Shown piece after piece: positions 51,969 to 61,940 of a DNA stretch of 64,000 nt. The stretch is taken from the NCBI RefSeq assembly GCF_007671675.1, contig NZ_VCGW01000003.1, forward strand, positions 310,001 to 374,000. Reading direction: 5' to 3'. Each line of letters begins with the position of its first letter. The stretch's first letter is position 1. The notes below the pieces were generated by a model. It saw nothing but the letters and a program-made list of their open reading frames with translations. It had not been told where the DNA came from and made no database searches. The position numbers were made by a program, and so were the translations under genes. Origin of the DNA: Marinobacter maritimus (lineage in GTDB: Bacteria; Pseudomonadota; Gammaproteobacteria; Pseudomonadales; Oleiphilaceae).

Positions 51969-54164
51969 TCATTCCGGAACGATGTTTACGTCCGGGGCCT
52001 CCAAAAAAACGTCAATGGGCTTTGGAACCCCGAAAAAAAAGCCTTGCAGGTATACATGAGGGTGGCGTGAAGCCAGAAAGTCTGCATGGACATGGGTTTC
52101 CACGCCCTCCGCAACAACCCGAACTCCCATGGTTTCGCCGATCCGTACGACCATCTCTACAATGTTGGCAGCCATGGGCTCATCTGGTGCTGACAGCACA
52201 AAGCTCCGGTCGATCTTGACCTCAGATATGGGAAGGCGCCGCAACCGCGACAGTGAGGAATAACCTGTCCCAAAATCGTCCAGCGAGAAAGAGCATCCCA
52301 GGCTGCTGATATCTTTCATTTTTTGCACAACTTTGTCCAGGTCGTCAGCCGATACGCTTTCTGTGAGCTCTAATATAAGCAGCTCTGCGGGGAACCCGGA
52401 GTTGGATAACGCGCGCTCTATTGCTTCCACAAAATCATCTTCCGCGAAGTGTTTTATGGAAATATTGACGGCACATTGGATAGTGGGGTTGATGCGATGC
52501 AACGCACTCATTTTCTCCAGCGTTTTGCGCAGAACCCAGCGTTCGATTTTTATAATCTGTCGGGAATTTTCCGCGTGTGGAATGAACTCACCCGGGCCCA
52601 GGAGGCCGCGTTCAGGATGATCCCAGCGGATCAGGATTTCCAGCGCGCAGAGAACCCTGTCAGGTGAAAACTGGGGTTGTGCGAACAGCACCAGTTGATC
52701 CTGTTCAAGCGCCCGGTTTAGTTCCGATTCAATCTTCAGCTGGTGACGTATTTGATCGCTCATTGAATCTTCAAAAATGGCGATGGGCCGGTTAGCCGCC
52801 TTCGCACTGCGGTGTGCCGTTTCGGCGTGTTGGAGTACGGAAGATGGCGAGTTTGAGCTTTCAGTGGGGTATAAGGCTGCCCCAACGGTTACCTCGAGAC
52901 GCAGGTCAGGACTGTGCTCATTGTGGATGGGCTCAGCGAGGCTGTTCTGGATGCGATCGTACAGCGCTAGAACAACCCGATATGCGTCATCAATAGTCCA
53001 CCGTTTAGGGGCGAGAACTATGCTGAATTCGTCACCGGAGAGCCTGGCTATGGAGTCGTCTGCGAAAATAGCACTGCGCAGGCGCTTGGCGAACTCTCTG
53101 ATTACTTGGTCACCGCATTTGAAACCGTAGGTTTCGTTGATATAGCGAAAGTTGTTGATATCGATAACGAGGACTGCGGTTGATACCCTGCCACGATTAC
53201 AGAACTTCAGCACGGTACCCAACTGATTCAGAAAAAGGGCACGGTTCGACAGACCAGTAACCGGGTCGCGCCACTTCAGTTCTTCTAACCGCTGCTCTGT
53301 TTCCTTTACGCTGGAAATGTCATTAAAAACGATAACGTAGTGTGTGATTTCATTATTATGTGAGCGAATGGTGCTGATTGCCCGAAGCTCAGGATAGAGT
53401 TCTCCGGATTTTCGGCGACTATAGAGCTCTCCAGACCAATGGTCATGATCACCCAGATACGCGCGGATACTATCCAGGCTCTGGGGAGTATCAGTGTCTT
53501 TGCTCAGGTGTGCGTAACTGGCATTGAGTACGTCTTTCTCGGAGTATCCTGTAATGCGGGAAAACGCTGCGTTAACCGCTATTATCATATTGTTGGCATC
53601 CAGGAGGATGATGCCTTCCGAGGTTGCCATGAAAACTCTCTCGAACAGATTTCTATTGTGCTGATCGGAGCTGTTGAGCTGTTCAAGCTGTTCATTGAGC
53701 GTCTGATTGAGTGTCGTGATGTGGTCAAGCATTCCACTGAGGGAGATGTGCGTGCGCACCCGGGCTCTGACCGCGGGCAAGCGAATCGGCTTATGGATAT
53801 AGTCAACGGCACCGGCTTCAAATCCCTTTTCTTCTGATTCCGGGTCGCTCAGAGCAGTGATAAATATGACCGGTACATGTTGTAAATCGCGCCTGGCTTT
53901 CAGGTTGCGGCACATCTGAAGCCCATCCGTTCCGGGCATCATTACATCCAGCAGGATGAGGTGGGGCTTGTCGCCTTGCTCAAGAATATCCATGGCCTCG
54001 GAGGCACTGGATGCAACAATCAGATCGTAGTCCCGACTGAGTGCGTCTGTCAGGACGCGAATATTAGTGGGTTCATCGTCAACGACCAGGATCTTCGGGC
54101 TGCCGCCCGGCCTGAAAACATCTGACCCATTTTCCCTGGGTACCTCAAAGTAGGGGTCTGACAC
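51969..54164 (-). CDS. Response regulator with PAS, GGDEF and EAL domains
   Basis: This protein of about 731 residues combines a receiver domain (ILVVDDEPTN, phospho-acceptor in LLDVMMPGTD, D about 73), a PAS domain (MATSEGIILLDANNMIIAVN), a GGDEF-like domain and an EAL phosphodiesterase. The GGDEF loop is SGDEF, usually inactive, so it is probably not a cyclase. The EAL domain has EILIRWDHPE in place of EALLRW, but LELTES, DDFGTGYSSLSRL, VKIDRSF and AEGVET are kept, so it may hydrolyse c-di-GMP. The start is taken as GTG 54164 with GGAGG 8 bases upstream; ATGs lie at 54179 and 54218. It overlaps the REC-GGDEF gene by 20 bases. Confidence 0.85.
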   Translation of the reverse strand: MSDPYFEVPRENGSDVFRPGGSPKILVVDDEPTNIRVLTDALSRDYDLIVASSASEAMDILEQGDKPHLILLDVMMPGTDGLQMCRNLKARRDLQHVPVIFITALSDPESEEKGFEAGAVDYIHKPIRLPAVRARVRTHISLSGMLDHITTLNQTLNEQLEQLNSSDQHNRNLFERVFMATSEGIILLDANNMIIAVNAAFSRITGYSEKDVLNASYAHLSKDTDTPQSLDSIRAYLGDHDHWSGELYSRRKSGELYPELRAISTIRSHNNEITHYVIVFNDISSVKETEQRLEELKWRDPVTGLSNRALFLNQLGTVLKFCNRGRVSTAVLVIDINNFRYINETYGFKCGDQVIREFAKRLRSAIFADDSIARLSGDEFSIVLAPKRWTIDDAYRVVLALYDRIQNSLAEPIHNEHSPDLRLEVTVGAALYPTESSNSPSSVLQHAETAHRSAKAANRPIAIFEDSMSDQIRHQLKIESELNRALEQDQLVLFAQPQFSPDRVLCALEILIRWDHPERGLLGPGEFIPHAENSRQIIKIERWVLRKTLEKMSALHRINPTIQCAVNISIKHFAEDDFVEAIERALSNSGFPAELLILELTESVSADDLDKVVQKMKDISSLGCSFSLDDFGTGYSSLSRLRRLPISEVKIDRSFVLSAPDEPMAANIVEMVVRIGETMGVRVVAEGVETHVHADFLASRHPHVYLQGFFFGVPKPIDVFLEAPDVNIVPE

Positions 54165-55056
54165 AATTGCGCCCTCCATCTTCCTTGGCTTCGTAAAGGC
54201 TCTTGTCTGCGGCTTCAATTAATTCGGCAGTACTCGATAAAGACGACGGCTGAAACGCTGTGCAACCTATGGATAAAGTAAAGGGTGTATAGGTTTTCGC
54301 GAATTGCAGGCAATTGTGGAGTTCTGTGTGCACAGCTTTGGCAAAATTGTTTGCTGCCGTTATCGTGCTGTGCAAATTCGCCCCGGGTATGAGTGCGACA
54401 AACTCGTCACCACCGAGGCGTGCAATGACTTCTCCGGCTCTGGCAAAACTGGAGTTCATGATGGTTGCGAGCTTTTGCAGGCATAAGTCGCCTTGGGCGT
54501 GACCATACCTATCGTTGATCTGTTTGAAATGATCCAGATCAACCAATATCAGCCCAATGGAGTTGTCCTGGCGCCGGGCTCGTCGCCACTCCAGATCAAG
54601 CTGTTGATTGAACAGGCGCCGATTGCCAATACCCGTTAACGGATCAGTCAGCGCTGCTTCTGCCAGCATGTCTGTTTTACGTTTCAGGTCAATAAACGTA
54701 GATACTTTGGCGCTTAAGATGGTTTTGTTGAACGGTTTCAGTACATAGTCTGTTGCGCCATGCCGGAAGGCCTCTTCAATATCCTGTATCTGGTCAGAAG
54801 CAGAAATGCAGACTACGGGCACGTAGGCATACAGTTCCGAAGCTCTCAGTTCGTTCAGAAAATTAAGCCCGGAACCATCCGGCAGGTACAGATCGAGAAG
54901 CACGATATCTATTTCATCAGACAGAAGCCGTCTTGCTTCCGCAAGGCTCTGGCTGATGATCAATTCGCAGGCGCCCCCCAGAATGCCAGCAAGGCTGGCA
55001 ATGCCGACGGGTTCATCTTCTACAATTAGCACCGTGGGTGCGCTATTTATGTCCAT
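54145..55056 (-). CDS. Response-regulator diguanylate cyclase (REC-GGDEF)
   Basis: This 303-residue protein has a receiver domain (VLIVEDEP, phospho-acceptor D55 in LLDLYLPDG, KPFN) and a GGDEF domain with intact GGDEF (215-219). The I-site position reads RAGE (206-209) rather than RxxD, so product inhibition may be weak. It should make c-di-GMP when phosphorylated. The ATG at 55056 begins the receiver fold four bases after the stop of the kinase gene; the frame continues upstream inside the kinase and is not used. Confidence 0.88.
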   Translation of the reverse strand: MDINSAPTVLIVEDEPVGIASLAGILGGACELIISQSLAEARRLLSDEIDIVLLDLYLPDGSGLNFLNELRASELYAYVPVVCISASDQIQDIEEAFRHGATDYVLKPFNKTILSAKVSTFIDLKRKTDMLAEAALTDPLTGIGNRRLFNQQLDLEWRRARRQDNSIGLILVDLDHFKQINDRYGHAQGDLCLQKLATIMNSSFARAGEVIARLGGDEFVALIPGANLHSTITAANNFAKAVHTELHNCLQFAKTYTPFTLSIGCTAFQPSSLSSTAELIEAADKSLYEAKEDGGRNCVRPLL

Positions 55057-55060
55057 CGGG

Positions 55061-58000
55061 CTAGCTGTCCTGGCTTTCACGTTCGATCTTCGATAGCAGA
55101 TCCGTTGCTTCTTTAAATTTGTAGGTTTCAAGTGCCCGGCTTAGCCGGGATGCAAGGATGGTTTTGTTGTTCTCGCGCAGAAACTCCAGCACCCGATCAA
55201 TATCACTGTCGCTCGCAATACGGTTGTTACCCAGCCGCTGCGCCATTCGCGTAATGGTGTGGTTGATCGGCTCTCTTCGAATATTATCGGCCAGGGCTGG
55301 GGTTTCCGTAGTCCAGGCTATTTCAGATAGCAACTGAACATGCTCCCGAAGCGTTGTCAGAAGTGCCTCGGGGCCAGGTAGTGACTGGCCTGATTCAGCG
55401 GCTTTTTCAACCCGCTCTGCAACGTTCACCAACTCCGTATTGGCGATGTTCGCCGCAGCCCCTTTTATTTTGTGAGCAATCGCTTTGGTTTCTCTCGGGT
55501 CATTAAGCTGTAGACAGCGTTCGATGTCAGCGGTCATTTCTGTGGAACTGGCCAAAAAACTGCGCATGCACCGGTTGAAGAGGGCCGGGTCGGCTCCGAA
55601 CATAGTCTGGTAAACAGGTTGGGAAATGAACCCAGGTAAACCCGTCTTGGGGGCGTGTTCCGGTCGAGTTGTCGACCTGGCCGGGGCTGGTTTTGGGCTG
55701 GAAGTAGCATGTTCTTTGAAAAAAGCTTGCAGCAGCCTCTGAATATCTCCGGGAAGAACGGGCTTGGTGAGGTAGTCGTCCATACCAGCGGCGTAAGAGC
55801 TGCTGCGATCATGCTCTGAGATCGATGCGGAGAGAGCTGCGATAACCGGCTGAGTGATGCTCTCATGGCTTCGAATCTGACTGACAATATCCTGTCCGGT
55901 TTCACCATCCAGGTGCAGATCCATAAGAACGAGATCAAACGAGTGGGTTTCAAGCTGGTGCATGGCCTGAGCTCCGTTATGGACAGACGTCGAGTCCACC
56001 CCCAAAGAGCTTAGATAGCTTGCAACGATTTCGCAATTCAACTGTACGTCATCGACGATCAACGCTTTCAGATTTTGGTATAAAAGGTGGGGGGCAGATA
56101 TAACCGTGTGTTCCTCCAGCTGCTGTGGTGCCAGTTGTTCAAAAAGCTTGGAGGGTGTCAAAGGTTCGAATGCAAGCCGCCCGCCAGCGTCCTGAAACTC
56201 GATCATCCAGTCACGTTTGAAACCAGCGGGAACAACCAAAAGAAGCCCCTTCAGAAAATACTGCTCCGAAGCTCCCAATAGTTCCTGCACGAATGCTTTG
56301 ATGAGGTCTGTGTCGATAGTTTCCATATCGACAATAACCATCGAAGGTTTGGTGTCTGTATTACTGGGTATGTTTGCCAATACCGACTTGATCTCCTGCA
56401 GAGTTTTAGCCGGTATCAGTTCCAGAGACCAGTGTTCCCGGTAGGCCTCCAGGAGGCAAAGGTTATGCTTCATCCCATAGTGATAGACCCGGATAGGGCT
56501 GGAAACATGACGAGTACCGATGCTTCGTTCGTTCTCGGCCAGATCAACAGGAATCATGAGTGTAAATTTGGATCCCCGGTTTTCAGCACTTTCCAGCGTG
56601 AGCGTCGCGCCCATCAGCTGGGCAAGATGGCTGCTGATTGCCAAGCCAAGACCTGACCCACCGAAAACTCGGCTAGTGGATTCGTCGGCCTGGCGAAAAT
56701 TCTCGAAAACCCGCTGTTGGTCCTCTTCCCTGATGCCGATACCCGTATCCTTTACCGTGATTTTGAGCGTCCCATGAGTGTTGTCACTGCCGCTAAACCC
56801 GATGCTCACGCTCACGCTGCCTTCGTGGGTAAACTTGATTGCGTTACCGACCAGGTTGGTGCATATCTGAGAGATTCGCATTAGGTCACCTGTTACACGC
56901 CTGGGTGTGGACGGCGCGATGTTAACGCGCAGTTTCAGACCTTTCTCTTCGGCAACAATGGCAAATAACTCAACGCTGCGCTGGACAAGAGCCTCAATTT
57001 CAAACGGCTTATAATCCAGCTCTATGTGATCTGCCTCGATTCTCGACAGATCCAGAATGTCGTTTAAAAGCTGTAGCAAAACCTCTGATGCTGAAAACGC
57101 TTTGCTTACCAAACGCCGCGAGTAGTCGTTGAGTGGGGCTTCTTTTAACAGCACAAGCATGCCGATAACGGCGTTCATAGGCGTACGGATTTCGTGGCTC
57201 ATGTTTGCGAGAAATGCTGTTTTCACCTTAACGGCAGACTCCGCCTCCAGCTTCTGCATGTTGAGCTCAGCGGTTTTCTCTATGACTTCCTGTTCTACCC
57301 GCCGTTTTGCGTTCGACAGCAACATGAATGCGGCCAGTATCAACCCGTTTATAGTCAGGCCGCTTAAAAGAATAGCTGTGGGTAGCCTGCTTACGTTGTA
57401 CTTTTCGAAAAGCTGCGTTGTCTGGACATCAAACTTCCATTCCCGGCCGTATATATCCAGAGGGTAAGAAGCCTGAAACATAGGCGAGGTGTCGTAGTTG
57501 TTCTCTGTTGTTTCACTGAATTCGCTATATAGCTGGTGTTCGCCATCGCTGATTCGAAAATGCAGTAGTCGGTTAGTATTTGCCAGGGTGCCTTCCATTA
57601 GCCGGGAGACAATAAACGGTGCGTACACAAGGCCCAGGAAATCCGCTTCCTTGTCTTCTTGTTGTCCTGCTTCCGGAGTGCGGTAGAAAGGGCGAAAAAA
57701 TAAAAAGCCCGGCTTCTTTTCGTCGTCCTGCACCAGCGCTATCGGGCCGGTAATCTGAGTCTCGCCAGTGCGCATGGCCTTTAGAGCAGCCGTGAAACGG
57801 TTTGACTCATGGGCCATGTCAAGGCCGATGGCAGCTTCGTTTCCGGCTAAGGGCTCAAGATAGGTGATGGGCCAAAAGTCGGTTCCTGTATGGGGCGGGT
57901 GAACGCGAAAACCCGGGCGTTCTTGTCGTTCTTTCGCAAGATAGGATTCAAGATTACTTTCCGGCACCCTTTTAATAACGCCGATTCCGCTCACTCCTGG

Positions 58001-58297
58001 TAAACGGTCTTGTACTGCAAGTGACTCTGCGAAGCGCTGCCATTGAGTGCGTGAAATGTCGCCGTCGTTTGCGCGGATGGTGCCGACCCCGGAAAGCAGA
58101 GCAAGCTCGTATTTTTGCATCCGGTCCATCAATAACCCATTGAGCTGCTGAACCCTCTGGTCAAACTGGTCTTCAGCCCTGGCATCGGCAATTTGTGCAG
58201 AAAATTGCCAGGCTGTGATGGTCAGCAGCAAGGAAAGGCCGACCACTACCCAGTGCAGGTTTTTTATTTGAGCAGCAGCGCCCCGGAGTTTTACCAT
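55061..58297 (-). CDS. CHASE-domain hybrid histidine kinase with receiver and Hpt domains
   Basis: This 1078-residue inner-membrane sensor kinase has an N-terminal helix, a periplasmic CHASE domain (about 45-300, with SGIGVIKRVPES), a second helix, HisKA (SHEIRTPMN, H about 368), HATPase with GLGLAISSHLA, a degenerate receiver-like stretch, a receiver domain (ALIVDDVQLN, phospho-acceptor about 793 in LMDLHLDG) and a C-terminal Hpt domain (AHKIKGAAAN, H about 942). It can thus run a complete His-Asp-His phosphorelay, whose end points are probably the two response regulators encoded downstream. The signal read by CHASE is unknown. Confidence 0.9.
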   Translation of the reverse strand: MVKLRGAAAQIKNLHWVVVGLSLLLTITAWQFSAQIADARAEDQFDQRVQQLNGLLMDRMQKYELALLSGVGTIRANDGDISRTQWQRFAESLAVQDRLPGVSGIGVIKRVPESNLESYLAKERQERPGFRVHPPHTGTDFWPITYLEPLAGNEAAIGLDMAHESNRFTAALKAMRTGETQITGPIALVQDDEKKPGFLFFRPFYRTPEAGQQEDKEADFLGLVYAPFIVSRLMEGTLANTNRLLHFRISDGEHQLYSEFSETTENNYDTSPMFQASYPLDIYGREWKFDVQTTQLFEKYNVSRLPTAILLSGLTINGLILAAFMLLSNAKRRVEQEVIEKTAELNMQKLEAESAVKVKTAFLANMSHEIRTPMNAVIGMLVLLKEAPLNDYSRRLVSKAFSASEVLLQLLNDILDLSRIEADHIELDYKPFEIEALVQRSVELFAIVAEEKGLKLRVNIAPSTPRRVTGDLMRISQICTNLVGNAIKFTHEGSVSVSIGFSGSDNTHGTLKITVKDTGIGIREEDQQRVFENFRQADESTSRVFGGSGLGLAISSHLAQLMGATLTLESAENRGSKFTLMIPVDLAENERSIGTRHVSSPIRVYHYGMKHNLCLLEAYREHWSLELIPAKTLQEIKSVLANIPSNTDTKPSMVIVDMETIDTDLIKAFVQELLGASEQYFLKGLLLVVPAGFKRDWMIEFQDAGGRLAFEPLTPSKLFEQLAPQQLEEHTVISAPHLLYQNLKALIVDDVQLNCEIVASYLSSLGVDSTSVHNGAQAMHQLETHSFDLVLMDLHLDGETGQDIVSQIRSHESITQPVIAALSASISEHDRSSSYAAGMDDYLTKPVLPGDIQRLLQAFFKEHATSSPKPAPARSTTRPEHAPKTGLPGFISQPVYQTMFGADPALFNRCMRSFLASSTEMTADIERCLQLNDPRETKAIAHKIKGAAANIANTELVNVAERVEKAAESGQSLPGPEALLTTLREHVQLLSEIAWTTETPALADNIRREPINHTITRMAQRLGNNRIASDSDIDRVLEFLRENNKTILASRLSRALETYKFKEATDLLSKIERESQDS

Positions 58298-58492
58298 ATA
58301 CTGGTCTGGCCTCAGTGATGGGTTTATATACGATAAGCCACACTAGCCGAGATTACGCAAAAGTTATAGCTCGACAATAAGTTACCGCGAACTGAGAGGA
58401 TTTGTGAAGCGGTCGCTTTCAGCCAGTACGCTAATCAGGCCAGGTGCAATCATGGCGCTTCATTTATAGCGGCGTGGATTAAAAAGGTGATT

Positions 58493-58729
58493 ATGGATCC
58501 CGAACAATGGCAAAGCCTTCTGGAAGTTATTCCAGATGTGCGTGATGGGCTGACCCGCACAGAGAGGCTTATTCTATACCTGATACATGAGACTCAAAAG
58601 GAGCGCAACGGGCGCAATGTTCCCACCGTCATGCTTTATGGTCGGGTCTTGGAGTACGTGGATATGAGTGAAGCCGAGCTGCACGTTTATCTGGACCGAT
58701 TAGGTGTCAGGGGCGATGGCACCCAATAA
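58493..58729 (+). CDS. Small protein of unknown function, possible winged-helix
   Basis: This 78-residue protein (MDPEQWQSLLEVIPDVRDGL at the start) is not one I recognise. The stretch TRTERLILYLIHETQKERNG resembles the first helices of a winged helix-turn-helix, and AELHVYLDRLG ends it. The ATG at 58493 has AAGGTG 5 bases upstream. It is alone, between the divergent kinase gene and the convergent MFS gene. Function is unknown; it might be a small DNA-binding or partner protein. Confidence 0.6.
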   Translation: MDPEQWQSLLEVIPDVRDGLTRTERLILYLIHETQKERNGRNVPTVMLYGRVLEYVDMSEAELHVYLDRLGVRGDGTQ

Positions 58730-58743
58730 TCCCGTGGACCTGC

Positions 58744-59931
58744 TCAGTGGTCCAACACATAAAGCTGGCGGCCGGCTCCCAGCCCGGCAACGATGGCGCC
58801 AACGGCGATCAGGCCAAGGAATACGCCGGTAAGGTTCCAATTGTTAAAGGTCTCGTGCAGAACGCCCACAAACAAGGGGCCTAGCGCCGCCATGGTGTAG
58901 CCGACGCTCTGTGCCATACCAGATAAGCGCGCGGCGGTGTCTGCATCGCGGGCTCTTACAGCGAGTAAGGTGAGTGCTATGCTGAATGAACCTCCCTGGC
59001 CCAGGCCAAGCACAACAACCCAAAGCCAGATTCCTTCGATGGGCGCGTAAATGCTTCCACCAATTCCGACGAGTATCGCCAGCATCACCAGCACCAGCAT
59101 AAAGCGCTGATCGCGCATGTGGCTAGCTACCCAGGGCACCGCAATAGCCGTTGGCACTTGCACGAGAATCGATACCGACAGGGCGAGCCCGGCGTCAACC
59201 GCCTCAAGCCCCCGGTCCTGAAGAATTGTCGGTAGCCAACCGAATACCGTATACGCCAACGATGACTGCAGCCCCATATAGAAAGCGATTTGCCAGGCCA
59301 GCTTGTCTTTGAACAGCGAAGTGGTTGGCGTGTGGGGCGTTTTCGGGGTGTGCTTGCCATCAAGCTGAAGCCACCAGGCGGCGGCCGCAATCAATGCGGG
59401 TATTGCCCAGAATGCCAGAGCGGGGTGCCAGGCATTGCCAAATGCTATACGCAGCGGCTCAGTCGAGCCGGCTGCCACGGCCGCACCGGTGCACAGTGCA
59501 GCCGTATAAATACCGGTCATCAGACTTGCTGATTCAGGAAAGTCGCGTTTGACGATTCCCGGTAGCAGAACGCTCATTACGCCAATGCATCCGCCGGCGA
59601 CTGCGGTGCCCAGGAACAAACCACTGACGCCGAGGTAAGGACGTGCAATCAGAGCCATGCCGAGGAGTATGAGTGCAACCAACACGGACCGCTCCATGCC
59701 GAGCTTACGCGCAGCTCGCGGAGCAATCGGAGCGGCAAGGCCCAGAAGCAGCACGGGCAGTGTGGTAAGCACCCCCTGGCCGATGGATGACAGCGACAGA
59801 CTATCGCCAATAGTTTTGAGCACCGGCCCGACACTGGTCAGTGCCGGACGCAGGTTGAGAGCGACCAGCATCATGCCCACGAACATCATGATGGTGTTGC
59901 GGGATTGTTGGTGGCTGGTTTTTCTGCTCAT
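58744..59931 (-). CDS. MFS transporter, CynX/NimT family
   Basis: This 395-residue inner-membrane protein has twelve hydrophobic segments and the CynX/NimT marks: MMLVALNLRPALTSVGPVL near the N-terminus, SIGQGVLTTLPVLLLGLAAP, and GGCIGVMSVLLPGIVKRDFP (partial). Members transport cyanate or 2-nitroimidazole and other small molecules. The ATG at 59931 is preferred to a GTG at 59970 which sits on an AAAGG with no spacing. The substrate is unknown. Confidence 0.82.
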   Translation of the reverse strand: MSRKTSHQQSRNTIMMFVGMMLVALNLRPALTSVGPVLKTIGDSLSLSSIGQGVLTTLPVLLLGLAAPIAPRAARKLGMERSVLVALILLGMALIARPYLGVSGLFLGTAVAGGCIGVMSVLLPGIVKRDFPESASLMTGIYTAALCTGAAVAAGSTEPLRIAFGNAWHPALAFWAIPALIAAAAWWLQLDGKHTPKTPHTPTTSLFKDKLAWQIAFYMGLQSSLAYTVFGWLPTILQDRGLEAVDAGLALSVSILVQVPTAIAVPWVASHMRDQRFMLVLVMLAILVGIGGSIYAPIEGIWLWVVVLGLGQGGSFSIALTLLAVRARDADTAARLSGMAQSVGYTMAALGPLFVGVLHETFNNWNLTGVFLGLIAVGAIVAGLGAGRQLYVLDH

Positions 59932-59996
59932 TGGTGTCAACTTGATTCGGCAAGGGTTGGTGATCAACACCCTTTATGGAACACCTCACTGATCGG

Positions 59997-61307
59997 TCAG
60001 AAAAACACACCCGGCAGCCAGGTGGCAATTTCCGGAAACACCATAATTATGCCAATGGCGATTATCTCGATGATCACAAACGGCACCACGGAGGTGTAGA
60101 TGTCCTTCATGGTAATGCCCGGCGGAACCACGCCCTTAAGATAGAACAGATTAAACCCGAAAGGTGGCGTCTTGTAGCCGATCTCCATGTTAATCACGAA
60201 CAGGATGCCGAACCAGATCGGATCGAAGCCAAGTGATTTCACGATCGGCATAAACACCGGCAGAGTGATCAGCATGATGCCAACCGGGTCAAGCACCATG
60301 GCCAGGAAGAAGATGATTACCATCATCGCGACGATAATGCCCCACGGGCCGCCGGGGATGTGCTGCATCATGCCTTCGATGAGTTCCTGCGCGCCCATGC
60401 TTTGGTATGCCGCGCTGAATGCGTGGGCGGCAAACAGGATCCACATGATCATGCCGGTGAGCTTGAAGGTGCGAATAGCCGCTTCCTGCAGGATGCTCCA
60501 CTTGAGTTGGCGATAAACGGCTGCCGAAATCAGCGAGCCGAGAACACCCATGGCGGCGGCTTCTGTTGGCGTGGTAATGCCGCCGATAATGGAGCCCAGC
60601 ACCATGAAAACAACGCCAATGGGCAGCAGTACAGCTCTCAGGGCGCGAAGCTTTTCGGGCCAGGTGCCACGTTCCTCCGGCGGCAGCGCTGGTGCCAGGT
60701 GCGGCTGCAGGGTGGAGCGTATGAGGATGTAAAGAACAGTCATAACCATCAGCAGCACACCCGGCATGATGCCGGCAGCAAACATCTGGCCTACGGATAC
60801 ACCGGTAATCAGTGCGTAGAGAATCATCAGTATGCTGGGTGGGATCAGAATGCCCCAGCCGCCACCTGTATTGATGACCCCCAACGCCATCTTGCGGTCA
60901 TAGCCCCGTTCCAGCATGGAGGGGAGTGCGATGGTTCCCATGGCAACAACTGCTGCGCCGCTGATGCCAACCATGGCCGCAAATACCGCGCAGATAACCA
61001 GGGTTCCTATTGCCAGACCGCCGCGAAGGCCGCCAAACCACAGGTGCATCATCCGGTACAGATCTCTTGCGACACCAGTCCGTTCCAGCACCATGGCCAT
61101 GAAAACGAACAGGGGTATGGCAACCAGGGTAAAGCTGCCCATGGTGCCCCAGATCTGCGAGGCCACCATATAGAAGGAATCAAATCCCCAGGTGAAATAA
61201 AGAAAGATTACCGAAACGCCACCGAGAACAAAGGCCAGCGGCAAGCCCAGTAGCAGGAAAAACAGCAGCGAGCCGAAAAACAGCAGGGTCAGGATTTCAA
61301 TACTCAC
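59997..61307 (-). CDS. TRAP transporter large permease (DctM family), second system
   Basis: This 436-residue inner-membrane protein has the DctM helices and motifs: RTGVARDLYRMMHLWFGGLRGGLAIG (partial: FGGLRGGLAIG), GVINTGGGWGILIPPSILM, and YKTPPFGFNLFYLKG. The start is a GTG at 61307 with GGAG 7 bases upstream, and it overlaps the small-permease stop in GTGA. It ends the TRAP operon formed with the genes at 61304 and 61941. Confidence 0.88.
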   Translation of the reverse strand: MSIEILTLLFFGSLLFFLLLGLPLAFVLGGVSVIFLYFTWGFDSFYMVASQIWGTMGSFTLVAIPLFVFMAMVLERTGVARDLYRMMHLWFGGLRGGLAIGTLVICAVFAAMVGISGAAVVAMGTIALPSMLERGYDRKMALGVINTGGGWGILIPPSILMILYALITGVSVGQMFAAGIMPGVLLMVMTVLYILIRSTLQPHLAPALPPEERGTWPEKLRALRAVLLPIGVVFMVLGSIIGGITTPTEAAAMGVLGSLISAAVYRQLKWSILQEAAIRTFKLTGMIMWILFAAHAFSAAYQSMGAQELIEGMMQHIPGGPWGIIVAMMVIIFFLAMVLDPVGIMLITLPVFMPIVKSLGFDPIWFGILFVINMEIGYKTPPFGFNLFYLKGVVPPGITMKDIYTSVVPFVIIEIIAIGIIMVFPEIATWLPGVFF

Positions 61308-61849
61308 GACTGCTCTCCTTCGGAAATGCTCTGATCGGGGCGGTGATAATCCAGGTTGAAGGCAATGGCGATGTCTTCAAGGAGCTTGGCCAGGCCCTGC
61401 AGTACCAGCAGTCCAGTGCCGACGGGGATGGCGAGTTTGACTGGCCAAACCGGGGGATTCCAGGCCGAGTAGGTGGTCTCCCAGCTCGATATGGATTCGC
61501 TGGCCATATCAATGCCGAACCACAACAAGGCAAGGGTAAAGATGAAAAATATCAGTGAAGTGAAGATGTCCATTACCGCCCGCTTGCGGGGGGGCAGTTT
61601 TGAGTGCAGAAGGTCGACATTGACATGGCCCCGATGAGCCATGATGTAGCCTCCTGACATGACCGCGTAAACGCCGAACAGCATCTGGGTAAGCTCGTTG
61701 GTCCAGGCTGTGGGAGCGTTTAGCAGATAACGAAACCCCACCTCCAATAGCAGGAACGCGAACATGGCGAAAACGAGCAAGGCTATCCAGCGCCCGACAA
61801 AGTCATTAAGGCGGGTGACCCCGCTAATGAATGCGGTCAGCACACTCAT
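61304..61849 (-). CDS. TRAP transporter small permease (DctQ family), second system
   Basis: This 181-residue inner-membrane protein has four helices with WTNELTQMLFGVYAVMSGGYI and MAHRGHVNVDLLHSKLPPRKR (partial: AHRGHVNVDLLHSKLPP), typical of DctQ subunits. It has GGAG 6 bases before the ATG. A hairpin separates it from the binding-protein gene, so it is probably expressed at a lower level. Confidence 0.85.
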   Translation of the reverse strand: MSVLTAFISGVTRLNDFVGRWIALLVFAMFAFLLLEVGFRYLLNAPTAWTNELTQMLFGVYAVMSGGYIMAHRGHVNVDLLHSKLPPRKRAVMDIFTSLIFFIFTLALLWFGIDMASESISSWETTYSAWNPPVWPVKLAIPVGTGLLVLQGLAKLLEDIAIAFNLDYHRPDQSISEGEQS

Positions 61850-61886
61850 GGCATTCTCCAGGAGGATGTTGGGTTGCTTCAGGGAT

Positions 61887-61916
61887 AAAAAGGCCGGGCA
61901 TCAAAGACGCCGGCCT
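61887..61916 (-). terminator. Stem-loop with U-tract between the TRAP binding-protein and small-permease genes
   Basis: AGGCCGG (61891-61897) and CCGGCCT (61910-61916) form a 7-bp stem with a 12-base loop. On the minus strand it runs into TTTTT (61891-61887). It lies 24 bases after the binding-protein stop, the same position as the teaA-teaB hairpin, and should act as an attenuator or mRNA-stabilising end. Confidence 0.7.
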
Positions 61917-61940
61917 CTATCCGTTATCTGATCTCTCAGC

